A stretch of 16,601 nucleotides of DNA from Acidimicrobiaceae bacterium. Its GTDB lineage: Bacteria; Actinomycetota; Acidimicrobiia; Acidimicrobiales; Aldehydirespiratoraceae. Location: positions 1-16,601 of the forward strand of contig VXNG01000032.1 of the NCBI GenBank assembly GCA_009840695.1, read 5' to 3'. Shown in pieces: positions 1-6,849 of this stretch (positions are counted from its first letter, which is position 1; each line of letters opens with the position of its first letter). Below the pieces are notes generated by a model. That model was not told the origin of the DNA and did not search any database. It worked only from the letters and a program-made list of their open reading frames with translations. The position numbers and the translations under genes were made by a program.

Positions 1-2
1 CC

Positions 3-566
3 TTCGTGTGGTTCGAGCAGGTCGAGGCGCCCAGCGCGGCCCGGCCGGCGGGGGATTGGCAGCGCCATGTGATCGATAGCACTCTCGGCCGCACGATCCA
101 GCTGGCCGCCATCCCGGGCCTGCTGGGCGAGGGCACGGTCGGCTGGATCGGCTCGAACCACGTCAACAACGTGAGCCGCGACCCCGAGCCGCTGTCGGGT
201 ATCTACCTGCTGACCCCGCCCAGCGACCCCCGGCAGCGCTGGGAGCCGAAGCTGATCAGCGACGGCATCGTCTCGCGGCCGATTGAGGGCATCAACTTCC
301 AGGCCGCGCCCGGGGTGTTCTGGTGGGGCGACGTCGACGACGACGGCGACATCGACCTCACCGTGTCGGGCGATGGCGACCCCCGGGTGTTCTGGTTCGA
401 GCAGACCGAGGTCGGGGAGTTCCGCCAGCACGCCCTGCGGACGGAATTCGGTCAGGCGGCCGGCGGCCTGGTGGCCGATCTCGACGGCAACGGCGACTCC
501 GAGGTGGTCTTCACCAGCTACGACACCGGCGAAGTGCTGATCTTCGACTACCGGCCCCAGGAGTAG
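3..566 (+). CDS. FG-GAP/VCBS-repeat beta-propeller protein, C-terminal part (5' end outside window)
   Basis: The reading frame is open from the first bases of the window and ends at TAG 564-566, so only the last ~187 residues are seen and the true start lies upstream. Two Asp/Gly-rich calcium-binding loops of the FG-GAP/VCBS type are visible: DVDDDGDID at about nt 329-358 and DLDGNGDSE at about nt 478-505. They sit among blade-like segments with recurring aromatic motifs (VWFEQ near the start, VFWFEQ later, WQRHVI). Such repeats fold as integrin-like beta-propellers and are usually in secreted or surface proteins. Any signal peptide or catalytic domain would be upstream of the window, so the function is not assignable. 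The gene shows no link to its neighbours and is followed by a 122-nt gap. Confidence 0.75.
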   Translation, partial: FVWFEQVEAPSAARPAGDWQRHVIDSTLGRTIQLAAIPGLLGEGTVGWIGSNHVNNVSRDPEPLSGIYLLTPPSDPRQRWEPKLISDGIVSRPIEGINFQAAPGVFWWGDVDDDGDIDLTVSGDGDPRVFWFEQTEVGEFRQHALRTEFGQAAGGLVADLDGNGDSEVVFTSYDTGEVLIFDYRPQE

Positions 567-641
567 GACAGCTTGTCGGCCGGGTCGGAACGGGGGACTA
601 GCGGCGTGGGCGGTGGGCGTCAAAGCGCACTAGCCTCCGGA

Positions 642-655
642 AGAAATCGATTTCT
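642..655. promoter_or_regulatory. LacI-type operator palindrome upstream of the GNAT-like/exporter unit
   Basis: AGAAATCGATTTCT is a perfect 14-bp palindrome with a central CG, the classical form of LacI/GalR-family operators, in which the hinge helices insert at the central CpG. It ends 33 nt before the ATG at 689. Its 12-bp core is repeated exactly at 14613-14624 in front of the transporter operon. AT-rich sequence of this kind is scarce in this GC-rich window. That a regulator binds here is inferred; the LacI protein encoded at 3723-4754 is the obvious candidate. Confidence 0.6.
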
Positions 656-688
656 CCCCTCCAGACAGCCCTGCGCCACCGAGGTGTC

Positions 689-1669
689 ATGACTCTTGTG
701 CCAACAAGCTACGGCGTCCCGACTGGACTGGAGGCTGACCGGTTCCGGCTTCGGCCGTTGAGGACGTCCGATGCCCTCGCGCACTACGACGCGCTGATGA
801 CGAGCATCGCCCACCTCCAGGGCGCCTACTACAGGACGCCCGACTGGCCTGCGCTTGATCTCTCGTACTCGGACAATCACGTGCATGTCGCATGGCACGA
901 CAAGGAGCGGGACCTGAGGAAGTCGTTCGCCTTCGTGGTGACATCAACCGGCGGATCGGGCTATCTGGGGAATGTCTATGTAGATCCCTGCGATAAGTCG
1001 GGGATAGACGCCACGGTGACGATGTGGGTGCGGCAGAGCGAGCTGGCCACGGGGCTCGACGCCGCTCTAGACCACGATGTGAGGGCCTGGATAGCCACCG
1101 ACTGGCCGTTCCAGACCGTCGCTTACCCCGAACGCGAGTACTCCCTCGACGTATGGAACAAGCTGCCGACCGAGGCCGCCCCCTTCGTGCCGCCCGACGC
1201 CGTGATCCCGGAGGTGTTCGAGGCCGACAGATTCCGGCTGGAAGCGTTGTCGACAGCTCACACTGCCCGGGACTACGACGCCGTCATGAGCAGTGTCGAC
1301 CACCTGCGCGACTGCTACTGGAACGCGCTGGGATGGCCCACAGACAACCTCAGCTTCCGGCAGGACTTCATCGACCTCTCCTGGCACACGAACGAACGCG
1401 CCCTGCGAAAGTCCTACGCGTTCGCGGTGCTGACCGTCGACTCATCGGTGCAGACCGGCTGCCTGTACATCGACCCATGCAGCAACCCGCGAATCGACGC
1501 CACGGTGACGATGTGGGTGCGGGAGAGCGAGCTGGCCACGGGGCTTGACGCCGACTTGTACCACGACGTGAGGGCCTGGGTCGCCGCCGACTGGCCGTTC
1601 CAGACCGTCGCCTACCCCGAACGTGAATACACCTTCGACGAATGGAGTGCGATCGTCGACCAGCGGTGA
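689..1669 (+). CDS. Tandem-duplicated GNAT-like (N-acetyltransferase-fold) protein
   Basis: The 326-residue protein consists of two copies of one ~163-residue domain (about residues 14-160 and 177-323). Each copy runs EADRFRL near the start, then a W-H-x-x-E-R-x-L-R-K-S segment, a Y(V/I)DPC turn, TMWVR, and a C-terminal DWPFQTVAYPEREY block. The opening 'RFRLRPL' and the 'LxIDPC...VTMWVR' strands resemble GNAT acetyltransferases, which transfer an acetyl group from acetyl-CoA. The family call is by pattern only, and the acceptor is unknown. ATG 689 is preceded by GAGGTG at 681-686, rather close to the start. The gene lies 36 nt upstream of the exporter at 1706 and probably shares its transcript. 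The last ~45 residues of the two copies are nearly identical at DNA level while the first ~90 have diverged. Confidence 0.6.
   Translation: MTLVPTSYGVPTGLEADRFRLRPLRTSDALAHYDALMTSIAHLQGAYYRTPDWPALDLSYSDNHVHVAWHDKERDLRKSFAFVVTSTGGSGYLGNVYVDPCDKSGIDATVTMWVRQSELATGLDAALDHDVRAWIATDWPFQTVAYPEREYSLDVWNKLPTEAAPFVPPDAVIPEVFEADRFRLEALSTAHTARDYDAVMSSVDHLRDCYWNALGWPTDNLSFRQDFIDLSWHTNERALRKSYAFAVLTVDSSVQTGCLYIDPCSNPRIDATVTMWVRESELATGLDADLYHDVRAWVAADWPFQTVAYPEREYTFDEWSAIVDQR
1007..1140 (+). repeat. Direct repeat, copy 1 (within the GNAT-like gene)
   Basis: This 134-bp segment matches 1496-1629 in the same gene at an offset of exactly 489 bp (163 codons). By eye there are about 14 mismatches, roughly 90% identity. 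Upstream of it, the two domain copies share only about 40% of amino acids. The abrupt change suggests gene conversion or a recent partial duplication. Confidence 0.85.
1496..1629 (+). repeat. Direct repeat, copy 2 (within the GNAT-like gene)
   Basis: Second copy of the 134-bp in-frame repeat described at 1007-1140. It encodes the conserved TMWVR...DWPFQTVAYPEREY region of the second domain. Confidence 0.85.
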
Positions 1670-1705
1670 CCACGTGAGGCTGGCGCACACGAGGGTGGTG
1701 AGCAA

Positions 1706-2647
1706 GTGAAGCCGTCTCTGAAGCCGTCTCGCCTCGGCGGTCTTCCCGTTGCCATAGTCGGCGTTCTGCTGCTGAGCCCGGACAGCCTGGTCATTCGCCT
1801 GGTCAGCGCGGATCGTTTCATGGTGCTGTTCTGGCGCGGGCTCATGATGGCAGTCGGGTTCGCGGTCGTCGCCGGGCTGTCGAGAGGTCCGAGACCGGCG
1901 GGCCCGATACTGCGGTGCGATCGGCCCGCGCTGATCGCTGGGCTCCTGCTGGGCGCCGCCAACGTGGCGTTCGTCATCTCGATCACTTCCACCGATGTGG
2001 CCAACACCTTCGTCATCGCGGCGACATCGCCGCTGATCGCCGCCTTCCTGAGCAGGCTCTTTCTGCGAGAGGTGGTCGTAAGGCGCACGATCGTCGCATC
2101 GGTCCTGTGCGTGGCGGGACTCGCGTTGATCTTCCTTGACAGCGTGTCCACCGCGAACTTGCGCGGTGATGTGGTCGCGCTGGCCTACGCGGTTCTGGTG
2201 GCCGGCTCGGTGACCGCGATGCGGATTGCGGACCAGCGAGACATCCCCAAGGCGTTCTCGCTCGGCTCAGCATGTTCGGCCGTCGTCGCCCTGCCGTTCA
2301 TCGTGCCCTGGGATGTGGCCGTGAGAGACGTAGGCCTGCTGACCCTGACCGGCGCCGTGCTCCTTCCGGCTGCGTTCATGGCGGTGGCCAGAGCCACCGA
2401 GGTCCTGCCTGCGCCTGTGGTGGCTCTCGTTCTCCTCCTCGAGACGCTGACCGCGCCCCTGCTCGTTTGGCTCTGGCTCTCAGAACAGCCGACCGACACC
2501 GTCCTGCTGGCCGGCGTCTACCTGCTGGCCGTCCTCGTAGGTCACAGCGTCGCCAGCAAGGGCGACACCGATCACCCGGAGATCGCGGGCCACCCGCCGG
2601 CGGAGTCTCGCCTAGCCCATCGGCCTCGGGGGCCGCAGCCGGATTGA
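1706..2647 (+). CDS. EamA/DMT-superfamily transporter (putative exporter)
   Basis: This 313-residue, very hydrophobic membrane protein has about ten predicted transmembrane helices in two EamA repeats. The first repeat ends with the characteristic segment from TSTDVANTFVIAATSPLIAA to FLREVVVRRT. The second has the matching VLPAPVVALVLLLETLTAPL followed by a helix and LSEQPT. DMT proteins of this kind move metabolites, amino acids or drugs across the inner membrane, often outward. The substrate cannot be told from sequence. Translation most likely starts at GTG 1706 after GGTGAG-like sequence; the hydrophilic C-terminal tail (~35 residues, Pro/Arg-rich) is cytoplasmic-looking. It follows the GNAT-like gene by 36 nt, so a modify-and-export or self-protection pairing is conceivable. 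It converges on the kinase gene; the 52 nt between the stops show no clear terminator. Confidence 0.85.
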   Translation: MKPSLKPSRLGGLPVAIVGVLLLSPDSLVIRLVSADRFMVLFWRGLMMAVGFAVVAGLSRGPRPAGPILRCDRPALIAGLLLGAANVAFVISITSTDVANTFVIAATSPLIAAFLSRLFLREVVVRRTIVASVLCVAGLALIFLDSVSTANLRGDVVALAYAVLVAGSVTAMRIADQRDIPKAFSLGSACSAVVALPFIVPWDVAVRDVGLLTLTGAVLLPAAFMAVARATEVLPAPVVALVLLLETLTAPLLVWLWLSEQPTDTVLLAGVYLLAVLVGHSVASKGDTDHPEIAGHPPAESRLAHRPRGPQPD

Positions 2648-2699
2648 CGACGCTGTGCTTGTTCCGGCAGGTGTAGAACCGGTCAAGCGATGGGCTCGG

Positions 2700-3662
2700 T
2701 CACGTCGATGCTTCTGGTTCCCACAGGACTCCACGCTCGTCGAGCAGCGAGTGGAGACCGTCGCCGTTGATCACCGCTGACCGGCCGTGCGCGGTCGTGG
2801 AAACCGCCGCGACGGCGTTGGCCAGCTCGACTGCTTCGTGGTCGGCCCATCCCCGCACCCGGGCCCACATGAAGGCAGCCGCGAACGAGTCCCCCGCCCC
2901 GTTCACGTCCACGACTGCAACCTCGTGAGCCCTGACCGGGGTGGTCGCCCCCTCGCGGTCGAGCAGGAGAGCGCCGTCCGCACCCAGCGTGACGCACACC
3001 GTCGGCGGACCCATGGCCTGTACCGCACGGGCGGCTCCCTCGGGGGTTGGGGCCAGCGCTCGGGCGGCTTCCGTGTTCACGAAGGCCACGTCGACCAGAG
3101 CCACGAGGCGGGTCAGATTGTCCTGATGCACGGCCGGCGACTCGATGTCGATGGAGACCGTGACCGGCCTGTCCCGGGCGGCCCGAAGCAGTGGCAGCAC
3201 GTGATCGCCCTGTTCGGCCATCGTATGGATCGCGGCCGCGCCGACCATGGCGTCGATGTCGCCTTCGGCCGGCTGGGCCCACAGTGCCGGCGTCTCGAAC
3301 TGGATCAGGGCGCGCTGTCCTGGTGGAGTCGTCAGCGCCACCGTCCAGAAGGTCGGATCGGGCACCTCCTCGACGTAGCGCATGTCGACGCCGCGTGCCT
3401 CCAAGTCCGCCAGCGAGATGATCCCGTGGCTGTCGGGCCCGACCCGGCCGACGATTCCGGCTGACCCGCCGAGCGCCGCATACACGGCGGCTGCATTGGC
3501 GGCCATACCGCCCGGATACGCGGACGCGACGTCCACCCACAGCTTCTCGCCGGGACTGGGGAGGTGGTCGACCCGCGCGATGATGTCGACACCGATGTCT
3601 CCCACGCTGAGAAACTCGACCGGCCCGGCGCCGCCGGTTGCCGGATCTTCCGCGTGGTCCAC
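2700..3662 (-). CDS. PfkB-family carbohydrate kinase
   Basis: ATP-dependent sugar kinase of the ribokinase/PfkB family, 320 residues and so of normal family length. The N-terminal signature is GGMAANAAAVYAALGG (about residues 51-66). The C-terminal signature DVNGAGDSFAAAF (about 252-264) carries the GAGD anion hole and catalytic Asp258. I chose GTG 3662 because AGGGGG lies six bases upstream (3669-3674) and because the fold begins at 'EFLSVGDIGVD'. An ATG at 3701 is an alternative without a ribosome-binding site; it would leave only 21 bp to lacI. The frame stays open much further upstream, antisense to lacI, but that part is not credible protein. The kinase diverges from lacI and presumably phosphorylates the sugar, or sugar conjugate, handled by this locus. 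FrlD-like fructosamine kinases, ribokinase and KDG kinases all belong to this family; the substrate is not resolvable here. Confidence 0.85.
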   Translation of the reverse strand: MDHAEDPATGGAGPVEFLSVGDIGVDIIARVDHLPSPGEKLWVDVASAYPGGMAANAAAVYAALGGSAGIVGRVGPDSHGIISLADLEARGVDMRYVEEVPDPTFWTVALTTPPGQRALIQFETPALWAQPAEGDIDAMVGAAAIHTMAEQGDHVLPLLRAARDRPVTVSIDIESPAVHQDNLTRLVALVDVAFVNTEAARALAPTPEGAARAVQAMGPPTVCVTLGADGALLLDREGATTPVRAHEVAVVDVNGAGDSFAAAFMWARVRGWADHEAVELANAVAAVSTTAHGRSAVINGDGLHSLLDERGVLWEPEAST

Positions 3663-3684
3663 CTTGTGCCCCCTGGTCTCGGCT

Positions 3685-3705
3685 CGCGATCGGCTCGACA
3701 TCGCG
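3685..3705. promoter_or_regulatory. Inverted repeat in the lacI/kinase divergent region
   Basis: CGCGAT and ATCGCG form 6-bp arms around a 9-bp spacer in the short divergent region. This is not the contiguous LacI-operator form of the palindromes at 642 and 14613. In GC-rich DNA a 6-bp repeat may be chance, so this is only a weak candidate for an autoregulatory site. Confidence 0.25.
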
Positions 3706-3710
3706 GTGTC

Positions 3711-3716
3711 TAGAAT
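3711..3716 (+). promoter_or_regulatory. -10 element of lacI, implying a leaderless mRNA
   Basis: TAGAAT differs from the TATAAT consensus at one base and ends six bases before the ATG at 3723. Transcription would then begin at or within a base or two of the start codon. No ribosome-binding site precedes that ATG. Leaderless transcripts with a TANNNT box at this distance are common in actinobacteria. No convincing -35 is visible. Confidence 0.55.
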
Positions 3717-3722
3717 CGGCCC

Positions 3723-4754
3723 ATGACGACGATGCGCGAGGTCGCTGCCGCGGCCAACGTATCGCCGGCCACAGTGTCGCGCGTGCTGAACGGCACCGCC
3801 GTCGACCCCGTCAAGGCGGCTCGAGTGCGAGCGGCCGTCGAACGGGCCGGCTACCGCCGCAACCCGATCGGCCGGGCGCTGCGGACCCGCCGAACCCGGA
3901 ACTGGTCGTTCATCGCCGCCGACATCGAGGACTCGTTCTTCACGTCGGTTCTTCGCGGCCTGGACGACATTGCTCTGGCCAACGACCACTCGGTGATGGT
4001 CTCCAACACCAATGATGATCCCGAACGCGAGGCGATACATGTCCGTCTCGCGGTCGAGAACCATGTGTCGGGCGTGGTCCTGGCCACCGAGACGACCAAT
4101 CCGGTGATCCTCGCGCCTCTGCTGGACACTCCCACTCCCGTGGTGCTGATCGAGACCGCCTCGGTGGATTGCGGCGACTTGGACACGGTCCTGGTGGACA
4201 ACCGGCTCGGTGCCAAGGTCGCCATGATCCATCTGATCGAGCAGGGCTATGAGCGGATCGCCTGCCTGGCGGGGCCGTCCGGGCATCACGCGACCAACGA
4301 GCGGCTGAGCGGGTGCGGCGAGGCTCTGGCCGCTACCGGCCGCACGATCGAGCAGGTCGTCGAGCACGCCGACTACCGACCTGAGGGCGGGTATCAGTCG
4401 GCGATGTCGCTGCTCGGGGCACCGGATCGACCCGACGCCCTGCTGGTCTTCAACTCCCAGATGGCCGCGGGCGCCATCCGGGCCGCTCGTTCGCACGGCT
4501 TGAGCATCCCCCACGATCTCGGGATGGTGGCCTTCGACGACGCGAGCTGGACATCGCTGGTCACGCCTGCGCTGACCGTCGTGAGGCAACCGACCTACGA
4601 GCTGGGCCGCGCCGCGGGCGAGGTGCTCCTCAACCGGGCCACGCCGCTCGAGGCGCCGGAGGACGTCGGCGCGGAGGCCAGCATCCACGAAGTGCTCGCT
4701 CCCGAGCTCGTCGTCCGGTCGAGCTCGATGCGAGACGGGCCTGTCCGCTCATGA
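3723..4754 (+). CDS. LacI/GalR-family transcriptional regulator
   Basis: The 343-residue protein has full family length. The N-terminal helix-turn-helix is TMREVAAAANVSPATVSRVLNG (about residues 3-24), with recognition helix SPATVSRVLNG. A hinge helix (NPIGRALRTRR, about 47-57) follows, then a periplasmic-binding-protein-like effector domain with typical blocks: HLIEQGYERIACLAGP, PDALLVFNSQMAAGAIRAARSHGLSIPHDLGMVAFDD. Family members are repressors released (or tightened) by a sugar or sugar phosphate. ATG 3723 has no ribosome-binding site and fits a leaderless mRNA; ATG 3732 is a possible alternative. The gene diverges from the kinase and is followed after 43 nt by the aldolase. The palindrome GAAATCGATTTC at 643 and 14613 is the best candidate operator, which would make this the local regulator. 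Confidence 0.93.
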   Translation: MTTMREVAAAANVSPATVSRVLNGTAVDPVKAARVRAAVERAGYRRNPIGRALRTRRTRNWSFIAADIEDSFFTSVLRGLDDIALANDHSVMVSNTNDDPEREAIHVRLAVENHVSGVVLATETTNPVILAPLLDTPTPVVLIETASVDCGDLDTVLVDNRLGAKVAMIHLIEQGYERIACLAGPSGHHATNERLSGCGEALAATGRTIEQVVEHADYRPEGGYQSAMSLLGAPDRPDALLVFNSQMAAGAIRAARSHGLSIPHDLGMVAFDDASWTSLVTPALTVVRQPTYELGRAAGEVLLNRATPLEAPEDVGAEASIHEVLAPELVVRSSSMRDGPVRS

Positions 4755-4797
4755 CGGGACTCGGTCCGTCCGCGCCGCAGGCCGGCTACCGGTAGCG

Positions 4798-5439
4798 GTG
4801 CTCTATCTCGACTCGGCCGGCCTCGACGATGCCCGCCGCGCCGCGCGGCTGGCGTACGTGCAGGGCATAACGACCAACCCGAAGCTGATGGCAGAGTCGG
4901 GCCGCCGGCCTCTCGAGCAGCTGGAGGCCCTGCTCGAGGCCTTTCCCGGCGGACCGGTGTTCTTCCAGCCCGGCTCGGTTGAGCGCGCCGAGACGGAACT
5001 GGTCGAGGCGCTCCGGCTCGGCGATGGCCGGGTGGTGGCGAAACTTCCCGCCCAGGCGCAGATGTTCTCGCTGGGGACTGAACTTGCCCGCGCTGGCGTC
5101 ACCGTGGCCTACACCGCTGTCTACTCTCCCGCCCAGGCGCTGGTCGCGGCCAGTTCGGGCGCGGCCTGGGTGATCTGCTACGTGGACCGGGCCGCCCGGC
5201 TGAGGCCCGACTCGCCCGTCGTCGCTTCCGTCGCCGGCGTGCTGAGGGCGGCAGGGTCCTCAGTGGGGGTGCTGGCCGCCAGCATCAAGTCCCCGGAGCA
5301 GGCCGTCGAGTCGGTGATGCAGGGAGCCGACGCGATAACGGCTGGACTGGCGGTGCTGGAAGCGCTGGCCCACGACCCGCTCACGGACAGCGCGGTCGAC
5401 GAGTTCGCAAGAGCGGCCGCGTCCCCAGGGCAGGACTAG
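4798..5439 (+). CDS. Transaldolase-family class I aldolase (fructose-6-phosphate aldolase/TalC type)
   Basis: At 213 residues the protein has the size of the short FSA/TalC subfamily rather than classical transaldolase (~320). Visible family landmarks, in order: YLDSA with Asp5, GITTNPKL at 23-30, VAKLP with the probable Schiff-base Lys82, AYTAVYSPAQAL at about 104-115, CYVDR at 127-131 (family YVGR, with the Tyr), ASIKSPEQA and GADAITAGLAVLEALAHDPLTD. These enzymes make or break a C-C bond in ketose phosphates by a Schiff-base mechanism. Start is GTG 4798, which gives the usual 'xLYLDSA' N-terminus; no strong ribosome-binding site is seen. The context (kinase, SIS protein, LacI) suggests cleavage or transaldolation of a phosphorylated sugar. 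The normal GR after YV is DR here, which may mean an altered substrate. The stop overlaps that of the convergent gene. Confidence 0.88.
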   Translation: MLYLDSAGLDDARRAARLAYVQGITTNPKLMAESGRRPLEQLEALLEAFPGGPVFFQPGSVERAETELVEALRLGDGRVVAKLPAQAQMFSLGTELARAGVTVAYTAVYSPAQALVAASSGAAWVICYVDRAARLRPDSPVVASVAGVLRAAGSSVGVLAASIKSPEQAVESVMQGADAITAGLAVLEALAHDPLTDSAVDEFARAAASPGQD

Positions 5440-6833
5440 AGCATCCAGTCCCCGCACGGGACCGGGAGATCGCAGACCCGGTTTCCCTCCAGGTCGTACA
5501 GCCCGGGACCCAGTTCGTGATGGTCCTGGCCGATCGCGCCGGTCTCCAGGAACAGCACGGTCGGCTCCAGGAGGTGGAGGTTGTTGAGGAAGGGATGGGT
5601 GGTGACGATGTCGCCTCGCGACGCTCCGCCGAAGTGCCTCGTCTTGACCGAATGCCCGTCCCAATCGACGGCCTCGGTGAGGAATCCCAGCTCGCCGTGG
5701 TGATGTTTGGCCAGTCCTCGCAGCATTGTGAGCGCCTTGAGCACGTATTCCCGGCGGGGCCGCCGCCAGTGGGCCTCCAGGTATGCCGCCGCGCAGACGG
5801 CAATCTCCCAGGTGCAGGCCGCGTTCCAGGAGTCCTCCATGTAGAGCAGGCCCTTGGTGGCGCACCCGTTGAGGTCGCGAACCAATTCGAACTGCTTGAG
5901 GCCGGCCAGGCAGGTGTCGAACGCGAAGTCGGCGAACTCGGTGTCGCCCACGAGGCCCGAAGCGGCCAGCATCGCTTGGAACCCGAGAGCGAAGGAGACA
6001 TTCTCGGCGGGATCCTCAGTATCGGTGTTGACGCTCCCGAAGTGACCCCCGGCATCGATGAAGGCCTCGGCGGCCTGCCGGACCGAGCCGGCCGCATCGC
6101 AGATCCCTGCGGCGGTTGCCGCCGCCAGGAAGTGCAGCGCCATCGAGCCGCCGCCGCTGCAGTCGCCGAGTGGATCCGGGTACCGCACCGCCGCGAGGTC
6201 GGTGGGGCCGAGCGCGTCGACCGCATCGGGGAACACGGTTCCATCGGGCCGGCTTCGCCGTGGGAACCAGCCGTTGGAGCATCGCTGTGAGGCGTCGATC
6301 CATGCCGCGATCCGGGATGCGGCCTCAAGCGATCTCCGGGCTCGCGCCGTGTCGGGGTCGAGCCTCGCCGCGAGCAGCAGCTGGTGGCCCACCCTGGCGA
6401 TGTGCCCGTGTTCGAGATACCCGTCGTGGCCTTCGAGGTTGTCCAGAAAGCGGCCGGTCCCGGTGTCCCGGTAGAGGCGGGCCGGCACCTCCGGATGGTC
6501 GAAGAATCCTCCGCCGAGCGCATGGTCCAGGAAGGACCATCCCATGGTCTCCAGTTCGGTGCGGCCGACGGCGCGACCGAAGCGGACCATGTAGTGCGCG
6601 CCGAAGACCGAGTCCGCGCAGTACCCCACACCCTCCATGAAGCGGCCCCGGTACGGGACCAGGCCGTCGGGAGAGGCGTCCACCGACCGGCAGTAGAGGT
6701 ACCCGTCGGAGTCGGGTTCGCTCACGGCGCGCACGAACCTGATGGAGTCGAGGGCGCTGTCGACGATCGTGTAGTCGGGGTCCTCGGGCAAGTAGAACGC
6801 GTGGGGCGCGTCTACCGGAGCTTCCTGTCTCAC
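5436..6833 (-). CDS. Uncharacterised protein, probably an (alpha/alpha)6-barrel sugar-acting enzyme
   Basis: The 465-residue soluble protein has no signal peptide. The pattern is of paired amphipathic helices rich in aromatic residues, as in six-hairpin glycosidase-like or AGE-epimerase-like (alpha/alpha)6 toroids. Examples are GVGYCADSVFGAHYMVRFGRAV (about 69-90), GGSMALHFLAAATAAGICDAAGSVRQA (about 220-246), and the SWNAACTWEIAVCAAAYLEA segment in the last third. I do not recognise a named family and cannot point to catalytic residues. GTG 6833 is favoured by AGGTGAG seven or eight bases upstream. It is the last gene of the minus-strand transporter operon, 16 nt after the LLM gene. A role in hydrolysing or epimerising the imported sugar, or a glycan, is inference from context. 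Confidence 0.5.
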   Translation of the reverse strand: MRQEAPVDAPHAFYLPEDPDYTIVDSALDSIRFVRAVSEPDSDGYLYCRSVDASPDGLVPYRGRFMEGVGYCADSVFGAHYMVRFGRAVGRTELETMGWSFLDHALGGGFFDHPEVPARLYRDTGTGRFLDNLEGHDGYLEHGHIARVGHQLLLAARLDPDTARARRSLEAASRIAAWIDASQRCSNGWFPRRSRPDGTVFPDAVDALGPTDLAAVRYPDPLGDCSGGGSMALHFLAAATAAGICDAAGSVRQAAEAFIDAGGHFGSVNTDTEDPAENVSFALGFQAMLAASGLVGDTEFADFAFDTCLAGLKQFELVRDLNGCATKGLLYMEDSWNAACTWEIAVCAAAYLEAHWRRPRREYVLKALTMLRGLAKHHHGELGFLTEAVDWDGHSVKTRHFGGASRGDIVTTHPFLNNLHLLEPTVLFLETGAIGQDHHELGPGLYDLEGNRVCDLPVPCGDWML

Positions 6834-6849
6834 GGCCGTCTCACCTGCC

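Noticed and set aside
2648..2699. Possible bidirectional terminator between the exporter and kinase genes
   Set aside because: Only 4-bp arms could be found (around GTTC...GAAC) and no T-run; too weak to call.
3702..4688. The kinase frame stays open for another ~330 codons antisense to lacI, making an apparent 662-residue protein
   Set aside because: High-GC codon use in lacI keeps the antisense frame open. The extension has no family features, and the kinase has a complete N-terminus with a ribosome-binding site at 3662.
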